This document shows positions 17,404 to 24,961 of a stretch of DNA of 64,000 bases, piece by piece. A program made the position numbers and the translations under genes. The stretch is from Bordetella genomosp. 13 (lineage in GTDB: Bacteria > Pseudomonadota > Gammaproteobacteria > Burkholderiales > Burkholderiaceae_B). Where the stretch lies: NCBI RefSeq assembly GCF_007679965.1, contig NZ_VEHL01000005.1, positions 124,001 through 188,000 of the forward strand, in the 5' to 3' direction. The number at the start of each line of letters is the position of its first letter. Position 1 is the stretch's first letter. The notes under the pieces were generated by a model, which was not told the origin of the DNA, did no database searches, and saw nothing but the letters and a program-made list of their open reading frames with translations.

Positions 17404-18561
17404 ATGCAAACTCACGTTCCGGCCTTCGGCCTGCAACGCAAGGCCGCACTGCTTGTGGCGATGCTGGCGACCCTGACCGTGGCGGGGTGCACGCTGCCCC
17501 GATCCGGTCCGATGATGGGCGACCTGACGTCGGGTCACGATGACAAGGACGTCATCGTGATGCCGGTGTCGCCCGAGCTCGTGCAGGCGAGCCGGCAGCC
17601 CGCCGTCGAGAATTTCCCGGCGCATTACCGCGACCTGACCCAGGCGGGCTTCGACCGCCTGGTGCCGGGCGACGGCATCAGCGTCACGGTGTGGGAGCGC
17701 GACGGCCTGGGCGTGTTCGCGGCCAACGCCGCGGGCGTCAGCGAGCTGGGCACCCACGAGATCGATCCGAAAGGCACGCTCTACCTGCCCATCCTGGGCC
17801 GCTTCAAGGCGGGCGGGCTGACGCTGGGACAACTGCACGACGCGGTGGTCGCGCGCCTGAGCAAGCTGGTGGTCGCGTCCGACGTGACGGTGACCCGAGC
17901 CGGCGAGCGCGGCCAGATGGTGACGGTGCAGGGCAACCTGACCAAGCCTGGCATGTATCCCATCACGCAGACCGCGCAGCGCCTGAGCAGCGCGCTGGCG
18001 CTGGCCGCGCCGGTGCAGACCAATCCCGAGCAGCTGGTGATCTCGCTGCGGCGCGACAACAAGGTGGCGTCGGTGCGCCTGGCGGACATCTACAACAACC
18101 AGGAGAACGACATCCTGCTGCGCGCGGGCGACGTCATCACCGCGCACGAGGCGAAGGAGTACCTGACGGTGCTGGGCGCGGCCGGCAACCAGGGCCGCGT
18201 GGCCATCAGCAAGCGCAACTACACGGTGCTCGATGCCCTGGGCGATGCCAAGGGCCTGGACGACGCGACCGCCGACCCGGCCGCGGTGTTCCTGTTCACG
18301 CCCGCCAAGGCCGGTGTGGACGGCAAGCCGGACACCGTGCCCATCGTCTACCAGTTCGACCTGACCAAGCCGGAGCAGGTGGCGATGGCCCGCCAGTTCA
18401 CGGTGCGCGAAGGCGAGGCGATCTACATTTCGGATGCGACGTTCACGCAGGTGCAGAAGGTCCTGTCGGCCTTCCGCTTCAGCATGAGCGCGGGCTTCAG
18501 CGCCACGCGCGCCATCGACAGCGGTTCTGGCGGCTCCAGCCAGGTCATCAACCAGCAATAG
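17404..18561 (+). CDS. vexA: VexA-like outer-membrane polysaccharide export lipoprotein (Wza/OPX family)
   Basis: The protein has 385 residues. The signal peptide ends in the lipobox LTVAGC, which would place the lipidated Cys at residue 29. A polysaccharide-export (PES) domain follows: RLVPGDGISVTVWERDGLGVF and then SELGTHEIDPKGTLYLPILGRF. Soluble SLBB-like ligand-binding repeats come next, one containing MVTVQGNLTKPGMYPI. Proteins of this family form the outer-membrane end of ABC-dependent capsule exporters. AAGGA precedes the ATG by five bases; the gap after tviE is only 40 bp. The gene order and size match VexA of the Vi operon. It ends five bases before the vexB ATG. Confidence 0.88.
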   Translation: MQTHVPAFGLQRKAALLVAMLATLTVAGCTLPRSGPMMGDLTSGHDDKDVIVMPVSPELVQASRQPAVENFPAHYRDLTQAGFDRLVPGDGISVTVWERDGLGVFAANAAGVSELGTHEIDPKGTLYLPILGRFKAGGLTLGQLHDAVVARLSKLVVASDVTVTRAGERGQMVTVQGNLTKPGMYPITQTAQRLSSALALAAPVQTNPEQLVISLRRDNKVASVRLADIYNNQENDILLRAGDVITAHEAKEYLTVLGAAGNQGRVAISKRNYTVLDALGDAKGLDDATADPAAVFLFTPAKAGVDGKPDTVPIVYQFDLTKPEQVAMARQFTVREGEAIYISDATFTQVQKVLSAFRFSMSAGFSATRAIDSGSGGSSQVINQQ

Positions 18562-18566
18562 TGCCG

Positions 18567-19907
18567 ATGAGCAATGAGGACCGCATCCGGGGCTGGCGCA
18601 ACCGGCGCCAGGAACGCAACTACACCGTAGGCGCCGGCGTCTCGGTATGGCGCCTGGATCCCGCGGCGCTGCTGGACACGAACTCGAAGCCGGACGTCCT
18701 GTTCAAGCCGCTGCTGGCTCGGCTGCAGGGCGCCCCGCACGACACCGTGGCGGCGCGGCGCGCCGTGTACGACGCCATCCAGTCCGAGCTGGACGCGGAG
18801 GTCGCGCGCCATGGCGGCGACGAGGCGCTGGCCGATTTCTCGCGGCGGCGCCTGCGCCTGATCGTGCGCCTGCTGGAGCTCGACATCCGGGCCGGCGTCG
18901 ACGTGTATCGGCCGGGCTACCTGCCGGCCAAGCTGGTGGAGGAAGACCAGCGGCTGCGCGCGGCGCACGACCGGCGCGTGCAGCGGCGCAAGATGGAGGA
19001 AGCGCAGCTTGCCCGCCGCGAGGCCTCGCGCAACGACGTCGCGCTCGAGGTCGAGCTGCCGCCGGACGAGGCCCGCGACCTGGACATCCTGCGCGCCCGC
19101 GTGCGCGCGCTGCACGCGGGCCATGGCCCGCGCCGCGACGACCAGGAAGGGGCGGGCCTGCGCACGCTGTTCGCGCTGTTCGTCTACCAGCTGCACGTGA
19201 TGCACGGCGAGAGCCGCCTTGCCCTGGTGTGGGCGCTGGTCGGCCCGGTGGTGCTGCTGACGCTGATCTCGTCGCTGTACTTCATCATGGGCACGCACTT
19301 CATCCTGGGCATGGACGTGCCGACGTTCTCGCTGCTGGGGGCGACCACCTGGATCATGTTCCGCCAGATCGTCTTCCGCAGCAGCACGGCCTACGTATCG
19401 GCGCGCGGGCTGCTGAACCTGCCGGGCGTCAAGCCGCTGATGCTGGCCGTGGTGCAGTCGGTGCTGTACGTGGCCGTCTACCTGGTGGTGTTCGCCGTGC
19501 TGATCAGCGCGGGCCACGCGCTGGACCTGATCACGCTACCCAACGACGTGGCCGGGTCCATGTTCTACGTGGTGCTGATGGCGGCCTGCGGCGCCGCCAT
19601 GGGCGTGCTGTTCGGCGCGATCGCGACGGGCTGGCGCTTCTTCCTCAGGATCACGCCCATCATCGAGCGCTTCCTGCAGATCTTCTCGGCGGTGTTCCTG
19701 GTGTCGGAACAGCTGCCGGAGTCGCTGCGCCCGTGGGTGCTCTGGTCGCCGTTCGCGCACGGCATGCAACTGCTGCGCTCGGCGTATTTCGAGGCCTACA
19801 CGTCGCAGGACGCGAGCCTGAGCTATTTCCTGACGTCGCTGGTGTTCCTGGCGGTGGCGGCCCTCGCGGCCGAGCGCCTGGCCCGCAGCAACGTCCAGCC
19901 CATGTGA
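18567..19907 (+). CDS. vexB: VexB-like capsule ABC-transporter permease with an extra N-terminal domain
   Basis: The protein has 446 residues, against about 260 for KpsM/VexB proteins. About residues 200-446 are the permease: six hydrophobic segments beginning at HGESRLALVWALVGPVVLL, with the family patterns PFAHGMQLLRSAYF and TWIMFRQIVFR. Residues 1 to about 200 are an added hydrophilic, charged, mostly helical domain without membrane segments, presumably cytoplasmic. The ATG is five bases after the vexA stop, and no ribosome-binding site stands near internal ATG codons, so the extension appears to be translated by coupling. The permease would carry lipid-linked Vi polymer across the inner membrane. 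Its ATPase partner VexC is degenerate, so the extension may have a compensating or scaffolding role (inference). Confidence 0.85.
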   Translation: MSNEDRIRGWRNRRQERNYTVGAGVSVWRLDPAALLDTNSKPDVLFKPLLARLQGAPHDTVAARRAVYDAIQSELDAEVARHGGDEALADFSRRRLRLIVRLLELDIRAGVDVYRPGYLPAKLVEEDQRLRAAHDRRVQRRKMEEAQLARREASRNDVALEVELPPDEARDLDILRARVRALHAGHGPRRDDQEGAGLRTLFALFVYQLHVMHGESRLALVWALVGPVVLLTLISSLYFIMGTHFILGMDVPTFSLLGATTWIMFRQIVFRSSTAYVSARGLLNLPGVKPLMLAVVQSVLYVAVYLVVFAVLISAGHALDLITLPNDVAGSMFYVVLMAACGAAMGVLFGAIATGWRFFLRITPIIERFLQIFSAVFLVSEQLPESLRPWVLWSPFAHGMQLLRSAYFEAYTSQDASLSYFLTSLVFLAVAALAAERLARSNVQPM

Positions 19908-19915
19908 GGAACGCG

Positions 19916-20629
19916 ATGATCCATCTTCATGGCGTCACCGACGAACCCTACGCCTTCGGCAGCAGGCAGCCGCTGCTGTCCAACGCCAGCATCGACATCC
20001 CCGTCGGGCGTTATGCGCTGCTGTCGCCCACGCCGGAGCTGCATCGGCAGGTCATCGACGTGCTGTGCGGCCTGCGCCCGCCGCGCCAGGGCTTCGTGCA
20101 GCACGGCGGCAGCGTGTCGTGGGCCATCGGCCGGCAGGGCTTCATCCGCGGCAAGGCCAGCGGCCTGAACATGATCCAGCTGGTGGCCGAACGCTACGAC
20201 CTCAACGCCGAGGCCACCGTCGAACTGGTGGCGGACCTCGTCAGCGAGCCCAGGAGCCTGGGCCAGCCGATGGAGCACTGGCCGATCTACGTGCGGCAGG
20301 AGTTCACGTTCGCGCTGGCGCTGGCCCCCGCCTTCGACGTGTACGTGATCGAGGGGGCCATCCCCTTCGAGCCCTGCCGCTTCACGCGCCTGTGGCTGGC
20401 GCTGTTCGAGGAGCGCCTGGTCGGGCGGACGCTCGTTTTTTCCAATTACCGCCGGAACCAACTGGCGGACTATTGCTTGAAAGGCTTAGTCTATGAGCGA
20501 AGTGCCCTCCGAATCGAAGATGACCTCGACTGGTGTTTCGCCCAGTTCCCGGCCAGACGATCCAGGGAGGACGCCGGCAGCGCGGGCGACGACCCCTACG
20601 GCGGAGGCTTCGACGATGTCGGCATCTGA
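19916..20629 (+). CDS. vexC: VexC-like ABC-transporter ATPase homologue lacking all nucleotide-handling motifs
   Basis: The protein has 237 residues, normal for KpsT/VexC. Its position, length and framework match an ABC ATPase: IDIPVGRYALL before the P-loop position, GSVSWAIG, and FALALAPAFDVYVIE at Walker B. The key residues are gone. The P-loop position (about 37-45) reads SPTPELHRQ rather than GxxGxGKS/T. The Q-loop region reads QGFIRGKASG. The signature position (about 120-126) reads EHWPIYV. Walker B ends VYVIEG, with the Asp and catalytic Glu replaced by Glu146 and Gly147. The H-loop reads FSNY, with Asn177 in place of His. No alternative frame restores the motifs. The frame is intact with GC-rich third positions, so the gene looks maintained. 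I infer a structural pseudo-ATPase; another ATPase would then have to power export. Confidence 0.75.
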   Translation: MIHLHGVTDEPYAFGSRQPLLSNASIDIPVGRYALLSPTPELHRQVIDVLCGLRPPRQGFVQHGGSVSWAIGRQGFIRGKASGLNMIQLVAERYDLNAEATVELVADLVSEPRSLGQPMEHWPIYVRQEFTFALALAPAFDVYVIEGAIPFEPCRFTRLWLALFEERLVGRTLVFSNYRRNQLADYCLKGLVYERSALRIEDDLDWCFAQFPARRSREDAGSAGDDPYGGGFDDVGI

Positions 20630-21782
20630 GGGCGAGACCGAGATCGAGCGCCGCCGCCGCGAGCGGCAGGCGACGCTGCGCGACCGGCGCCGGCGGCGCT
20701 GGGTCAGCGTGTTGATCGTCATCGCGCCCGTGGTGTGCGCGCTGGTCTATGCGATGAACCTCGCCACGCCGCGCTATGAGGCCGAGTCGCGGTTCTTCGT
20801 GCAGTCGGCGTCGGGCCAGCAGTCGGCGGGCGCCGGCGCGGCCAGCCTGCTGACCACGGGCAACGGCGGCGGCATGCTGGGCGGCTTCGTGGATGGCTGG
20901 GCGGTCAAGGACTTCCTCATGTCGCGCGACAGCATGCGCCAGCTCGATCACAAGGTGGGCCTGCGCCAGTACCTGACCAACGGCGGTCTGGACCCCGCCA
21001 ACCACCTGTCCGAGGACTCCAGCGAGGACGCACTCTACCGCGCCTACCAGGCCTCGGTGCAGGTGTCGTTCAATGCGCTGGAGCAGATCGACGTGCTGCG
21101 CGTGAGCGCGTTCTCGCCGGAGGACGCCGAGCTGCTGTCCAAGGCGCTGATCGAGCTGGCGGAGGACTTCGTCAGCCGGCTCAACGAGAAAGGCGTGTCC
21201 GACAAGCTGAAGGTGAGCCAGGAGTCGCTCAAGCGCGCGGAGCGCAAGGCGCTGGAAGCCCGCGACGCCCTGACGGAATGGCGCACCACCCACGGCAACA
21301 TCGACCCCACGGCCACCGTGTCGATGCTGCTGAACCTGTCCAGCACGCTGGAAAGCGAACTGAACAGCGCGCAGATCAACCTGGACAAGATCCGTGCGCT
21401 GGGCAACAAGGACCATCCCATGCTGCGGCCCGCCCAGCTGCAGATCACGGCCCTGAAGAAGCGCCTGTCGGACGTGCGCGAGCGCCTGAGCGGCAAGGGC
21501 AATACGGAGGCCAAGTTGCTGAAGTCGTACGAGGCATTGCGCAATGCCCAGGCGTTCGCGGACTCCAACCTGACGCTGGCGCAGCAGTCGTACCAGCAGG
21601 CGCTGGGCGATACGCTGCGCCTGCAGCGCTACCTGTCCATCATCGCGCAGCCGGTGCCCACCGACCGGCCCAGCAGCCCGCGCACGCTGATCCTGCTGCT
21701 GGAGGCCCTGGCGCTGGGCTTCGCGCTGCTGTTCGTGGTGCGGGTGGGGATGGCCCTGCTGAAGGGAGCGCGCCATGGTTGA
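20616..21782 (+). CDS. vexD: VexD-like capsule export inner-membrane protein (KpsE/PCP family)
   Basis: The protein has 388 residues from the ATG at 20616, which has GGAGG eight bases upstream and overlaps the vexC end by 14 bp. An ATG at 20493 would give 429 residues but a 137-bp overlap. A basic N-terminus leads into a transmembrane helix (about residues 29-47). YEAESRFFVQS is the usual start of the periplasmic domain of this family. A long helical coiled-coil region lies about residues 190-330, then PVPTDRPSSPRTL and a C-terminal membrane helix. Such polysaccharide co-polymerase-type proteins bridge the inner-membrane transporter to the outer-membrane VexA channel. The stop overlaps the vexE start by eight bases. 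Confidence 0.87.
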   Translation: MSASEGETEIERRRRERQATLRDRRRRRWVSVLIVIAPVVCALVYAMNLATPRYEAESRFFVQSASGQQSAGAGAASLLTTGNGGGMLGGFVDGWAVKDFLMSRDSMRQLDHKVGLRQYLTNGGLDPANHLSEDSSEDALYRAYQASVQVSFNALEQIDVLRVSAFSPEDAELLSKALIELAEDFVSRLNEKGVSDKLKVSQESLKRAERKALEARDALTEWRTTHGNIDPTATVSMLLNLSSTLESELNSAQINLDKIRALGNKDHPMLRPAQLQITALKKRLSDVRERLSGKGNTEAKLLKSYEALRNAQAFADSNLTLAQQSYQQALGDTLRLQRYLSIIAQPVPTDRPSSPRTLILLLEALALGFALLFVVRVGMALLKGARHG

Positions 21783-23679
21783 GGCGATGGCCGAGAATCC
21801 CGCCGCGAAGAGCGATGCACCCGGCAGGCTGCGAGAAGTCATCGCGCGCATCCGCGGTGCGGCGGACCCCGTGCGCGAGATGGCGGCGCTGGACGTGGCG
21901 CTGGTGCGGGCCGCGGACGGCCGGCGCGATGTCCGGCGGCTGCTGGTCTCGCCTTATGTGCGCGAAGGCGCGGTGGCGCCGGCCATCGCCGCGCTGGAGG
22001 TGCTGGTGTCGGCCTATCCGTCGCAGGCCGACGACCGCCGCATGCTGGCCAGCCTGTACGGCCGCACGCGGCAGTGGGACAAGGCCATCGCCCAGGCGGA
22101 TGCCGCCGCGGCGATCGAGCCCGATGCGGCGGCACTGCACGCCGCGCGCATCCAGCTGCGCCTGCAGGCTGGCCTGGTGGCCGAGGCCGCCGCCGTGGCG
22201 CGCGAGACCGCCGGCCTGGCGGCCGGCGAGCCCGGCGAAGCGGGCCCATGGATGATGGCGTTCATCCGCAACGGCGACGGCGCGGAGGCCGCGCGCGTGG
22301 CCCTGCTGCTGGATGCGGCGAACCTGCCCAACGAGCGCGTGGCGGCGATGGCCGTGCGCGCCCTGTACGAAGACCAGCGGGTGGAAGCGGCGATCCGCTT
22401 CGGCGCCGCGGCGCTGGAAGCCGGCCACGATAGTGCGCCGTTGCGCACCAGCCTGGGCCAGGCGCACCTGGCGCGCGCCACCGAGGCGGACCGCAAGGAA
22501 CACGCGCTGGCCCACTTCGAGGCCGCGTTGAAGGCGGCGCCCGCCGACGTCAGGGTGCTGTCGCTGTATGGCGAAACCCTGCTGCGCGCGGGACGCTACC
22601 GCGACGCGGTGGATCCGTTGCGGCGGACGGTGGAGCTGGCGCCGGACCTGGAGCACGCCCGCGTGCTCTACGCCCGCGCGCTGCGCTATTCGGCCCAGTA
22701 CGCGGATGCCGCGCGAGAGGCCCTGGCCCTGCTGGAGAAGTCGCCCGACAACCTGCTTTGGCAGCGCACCGCCATCGGCGCGCTGTCGCAGGCGGGCCGC
22801 ACGCAGGAAGCGGAGGCGCTGTTCCAGCGCTACGTGGCGGCCCGCGGCGCGAAGCTGCCGGACAGCTTCGAGCAAGCCGTGGCCGATATGGAGGCGCGCC
22901 TGGACAGCGCGCCGATCCCGCGGGCACGCTTCGACTGGGCCTGGTCGATGCGCGGCGATGCCGGCGCCGACCGCGCGCAATGGGAGCGCGCGGCGCGCTG
23001 GGGCCACCTGATGGACCACCTGCTGTTCGACTGGATCGAGTGCCGCGAGGACCGCGTCGAAGAGGCCATGGCGCTTTTGGGCGACCTCGAGGCCGGCGAG
23101 CGATTCTTCGCGCCGCTGCTGGCCTCCGGGCAGGGCGTCGTGGTGGCCACCGCGCACGTCGGACCCATGTACGCGGGGCTGCTGGCGCTGGAACTGCTGG
23201 GCATTCCGTCGCGCTGGCTCGCGACCGCGCCCAACATCGCCCAAAGCAGCTATTCGTCGGCGCTGATCTCCACGGCGGACCAGACCGAAGCGCAGGTCGC
23301 CAAGTCCTGCCTGCGCGCGCTCGGATCGGGCTACGTGGTGGGCCTGGCCCTGGACGGCGCGGCGAATCCGGCCGCGCCGCGCACGACCTTCGAAGGGCAG
23401 GAAGTGACCTACTCCAGTTTCGCCTCGCGCATGGCGCATCGCCTGGGCGTGCCCTCGGTGTTCTACGCGCCGCGCTGGGAGGACGGCAAGGTGGCATTCA
23501 CGCTGGAGATGCTGCCCGCGGCGAACCCGGGCGAGAACGTCGAGGCGTACGCCCTGCGCTGGCAGCAGGCCTATTTCGAGCGGCTTCGGCGGCATCTGGC
23601 GGGACCGCCGGAGAACCTGCGCCTGAGCGGCGGCATCTGGCGCCACGTCACGGCCGCGGACCGATCCGCGCAGCAATGA
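21775..23679 (+). CDS. vexE: VexE-like acyltransferase for the Vi glycolipid anchor (TPR plus LpxL-like domain)
   Basis: The protein has 634 residues, close to Salmonella VexE. About residues 1-380 are TPR-like helices. The C-terminal part resembles LpxL/HtrB lysophospholipid acyltransferases: GVVVATAHVGPMYAGLLALELLG, then SGYVVGLALDG and VPSVFYAPRWEDGKVAF. In Salmonella, VexE acylates the reducing-end HexNAc that anchors the capsule. In this copy the usual H-X4-D/E catalytic motif reads H461-VGPM-Y466, so the acidic residue is not at the expected position. GGGAG precedes the ATG, which lies inside the vexD end (8-bp overlap). The gene ends next to vexL. Family and locus role are well supported; catalytic competence is not. 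Confidence 0.83.
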   Translation: MVEAMAENPAAKSDAPGRLREVIARIRGAADPVREMAALDVALVRAADGRRDVRRLLVSPYVREGAVAPAIAALEVLVSAYPSQADDRRMLASLYGRTRQWDKAIAQADAAAAIEPDAAALHAARIQLRLQAGLVAEAAAVARETAGLAAGEPGEAGPWMMAFIRNGDGAEAARVALLLDAANLPNERVAAMAVRALYEDQRVEAAIRFGAAALEAGHDSAPLRTSLGQAHLARATEADRKEHALAHFEAALKAAPADVRVLSLYGETLLRAGRYRDAVDPLRRTVELAPDLEHARVLYARALRYSAQYADAAREALALLEKSPDNLLWQRTAIGALSQAGRTQEAEALFQRYVAARGAKLPDSFEQAVADMEARLDSAPIPRARFDWAWSMRGDAGADRAQWERAARWGHLMDHLLFDWIECREDRVEEAMALLGDLEAGERFFAPLLASGQGVVVATAHVGPMYAGLLALELLGIPSRWLATAPNIAQSSYSSALISTADQTEAQVAKSCLRALGSGYVVGLALDGAANPAAPRTTFEGQEVTYSSFASRMAHRLGVPSVFYAPRWEDGKVAFTLEMLPAANPGENVEAYALRWQQAYFERLRRHLAGPPENLRLSGGIWRHVTAADRSAQQ

Positions 23680-23690
23680 GGAGGGCCGAG

Positions 23691-24887
23691 ATGGTCTCGA
23701 AGATGATCCGCGGGCTGCTGGTTCTCGCGATGCTGTACGGCGGCGCTGCGGCGGCGCGCGACGCATGCGCCGTTCCCGACATGCAGTGCCCCCTGGTCTC
23801 GTCCCTGCTGCAGCAGCGCGAAGGCTACGGGCAGAAGGCCACGGGCGGCCTGGGCGGGCGCTTCGTCGAGGTCACGTCGGATAAGGACTCCGGCCCCGGC
23901 ACCCTGCGCGCGGCGGTGAAGGGCGCCAAGGGGCCGACGTGGATACGCTTCGCCTCGGACATGACCATCGTGCTGGACTCGCAGATCCGCGTGCCGTCTA
24001 ACATCACCATCGACGGGCGGGGCAGGCGCGTGACCCTGATCGACGACGGCATCGGCGTCTACCGCAGCAACAACGTGATCCTGACGCACCTGACCATCGA
24101 CGGGCGCCTGACCCGCCTGACGCAGGCGGTGAACGTGGCCAACGGCAGCCAGGACGTGTGGGTCCACCACATGGACCTGTCGCGCTTCTCGGACCGGCTG
24201 CTGAACGTGAAGAACGGCGCGACCGACGTGACGGTGTCCTGGAACAAGTTCCACGATTCCAACAAGGTCATGCTGCTGAACAACATCACCTCGAAGGACA
24301 TGTTCAAGAACCATGAACGCGATGCGATCGCGCGCGTGACGCTGCACCACAATTATTTCTACAACACGGTGCAGCGCAATCCCAGGGCGCAGTTCGGCAC
24401 GTTCCACCTGTTCAACAACCTGCTGGAGAACTGGGATTTCTACGGCATGAGCTTCAGCCTGGAGGCCCGCGCCCTGGTCGAGGGCAACATCTTCAGCAAC
24501 ACGTCGCAGCGGCAGTGCGTGGAGCCCGAGAAGTCTCCGACGGTCGAGGGCATCTACGTGAACTATTGCGACCACATTCCCGATTCGCCCAAGCGCAGCG
24601 CGCTGGTCAACGGGGAATCCGACCGCCGCAACTACGAGCGGACCAAGTCCACCTACGGCTACCAGCGCGACTTCAAGGCCTTCCTGCGGGTGAAGGACAA
24701 CCTGTATCTGGGCGAAGCCAAGCCCGTGCTGGAAGACTATCGGCCGGAGTCGGTGCCCACTGCGCCGTACTGCTACGGGTACGACGCGCCCACGCCGGAC
24801 GTGGCCCAGAAGATCCGCAGGTACGCGGGCAACACGTCGGGCGAGCCGCCCGCAGCCGGGTCGCGTCGCGGAGCCCCGTGTCCGTAG
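23691..24887 (+). CDS. vexL: VexL-like periplasmic Vi-antigen lyase (pectate-lyase fold)
   Basis: The protein has 398 residues. A signal peptide (about residues 1-22) directs it to the periplasm. The mature protein has the right-handed parallel beta-helix pattern of polysaccharide lyases: GGRFVEVTSDKDSGPGTLR, SNITIDGRGRRVTLID, VTVSWNKFHDSNKVML, and the pectate-lyase-type segment HHNYFYNTVQRNPRAQFG followed by FHLFNNLLENW. VexL enzymes of Burkholderiales are known metal-independent endolyases specific for O-acetylated Vi antigen; Salmonella lacks them. GGAGGG (about 23680-23685) stands before the ATG and overlaps the vexE stop. An in-frame ATG at 23676 is possible. Presence beside tviD-vexE supports a Vi-type polymer rather than another capsule. 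It probably trims or clears capsule that leaks into the periplasm. Confidence 0.88.
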   Translation: MVSKMIRGLLVLAMLYGGAAAARDACAVPDMQCPLVSSLLQQREGYGQKATGGLGGRFVEVTSDKDSGPGTLRAAVKGAKGPTWIRFASDMTIVLDSQIRVPSNITIDGRGRRVTLIDDGIGVYRSNNVILTHLTIDGRLTRLTQAVNVANGSQDVWVHHMDLSRFSDRLLNVKNGATDVTVSWNKFHDSNKVMLLNNITSKDMFKNHERDAIARVTLHHNYFYNTVQRNPRAQFGTFHLFNNLLENWDFYGMSFSLEARALVEGNIFSNTSQRQCVEPEKSPTVEGIYVNYCDHIPDSPKRSALVNGESDRRNYERTKSTYGYQRDFKAFLRVKDNLYLGEAKPVLEDYRPESVPTAPYCYGYDAPTPDVAQKIRRYAGNTSGEPPAAGSRRGAPCP

Positions 24888-24961
24888 CACCCATGGCATA
24901 ACAGTTGCTGAAGTGTCTCCATCCTCGGCAGTCGCGGCTGCCACCATCCAAGGAGCACTTC

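Noticed and set aside
20011..20110. Frameshift as an explanation for the missing VexC P-loop
   Set aside because: The other two forward frames in this stretch also lack GxxGxGKS/T, and the frame stays open and well biased through the gene.
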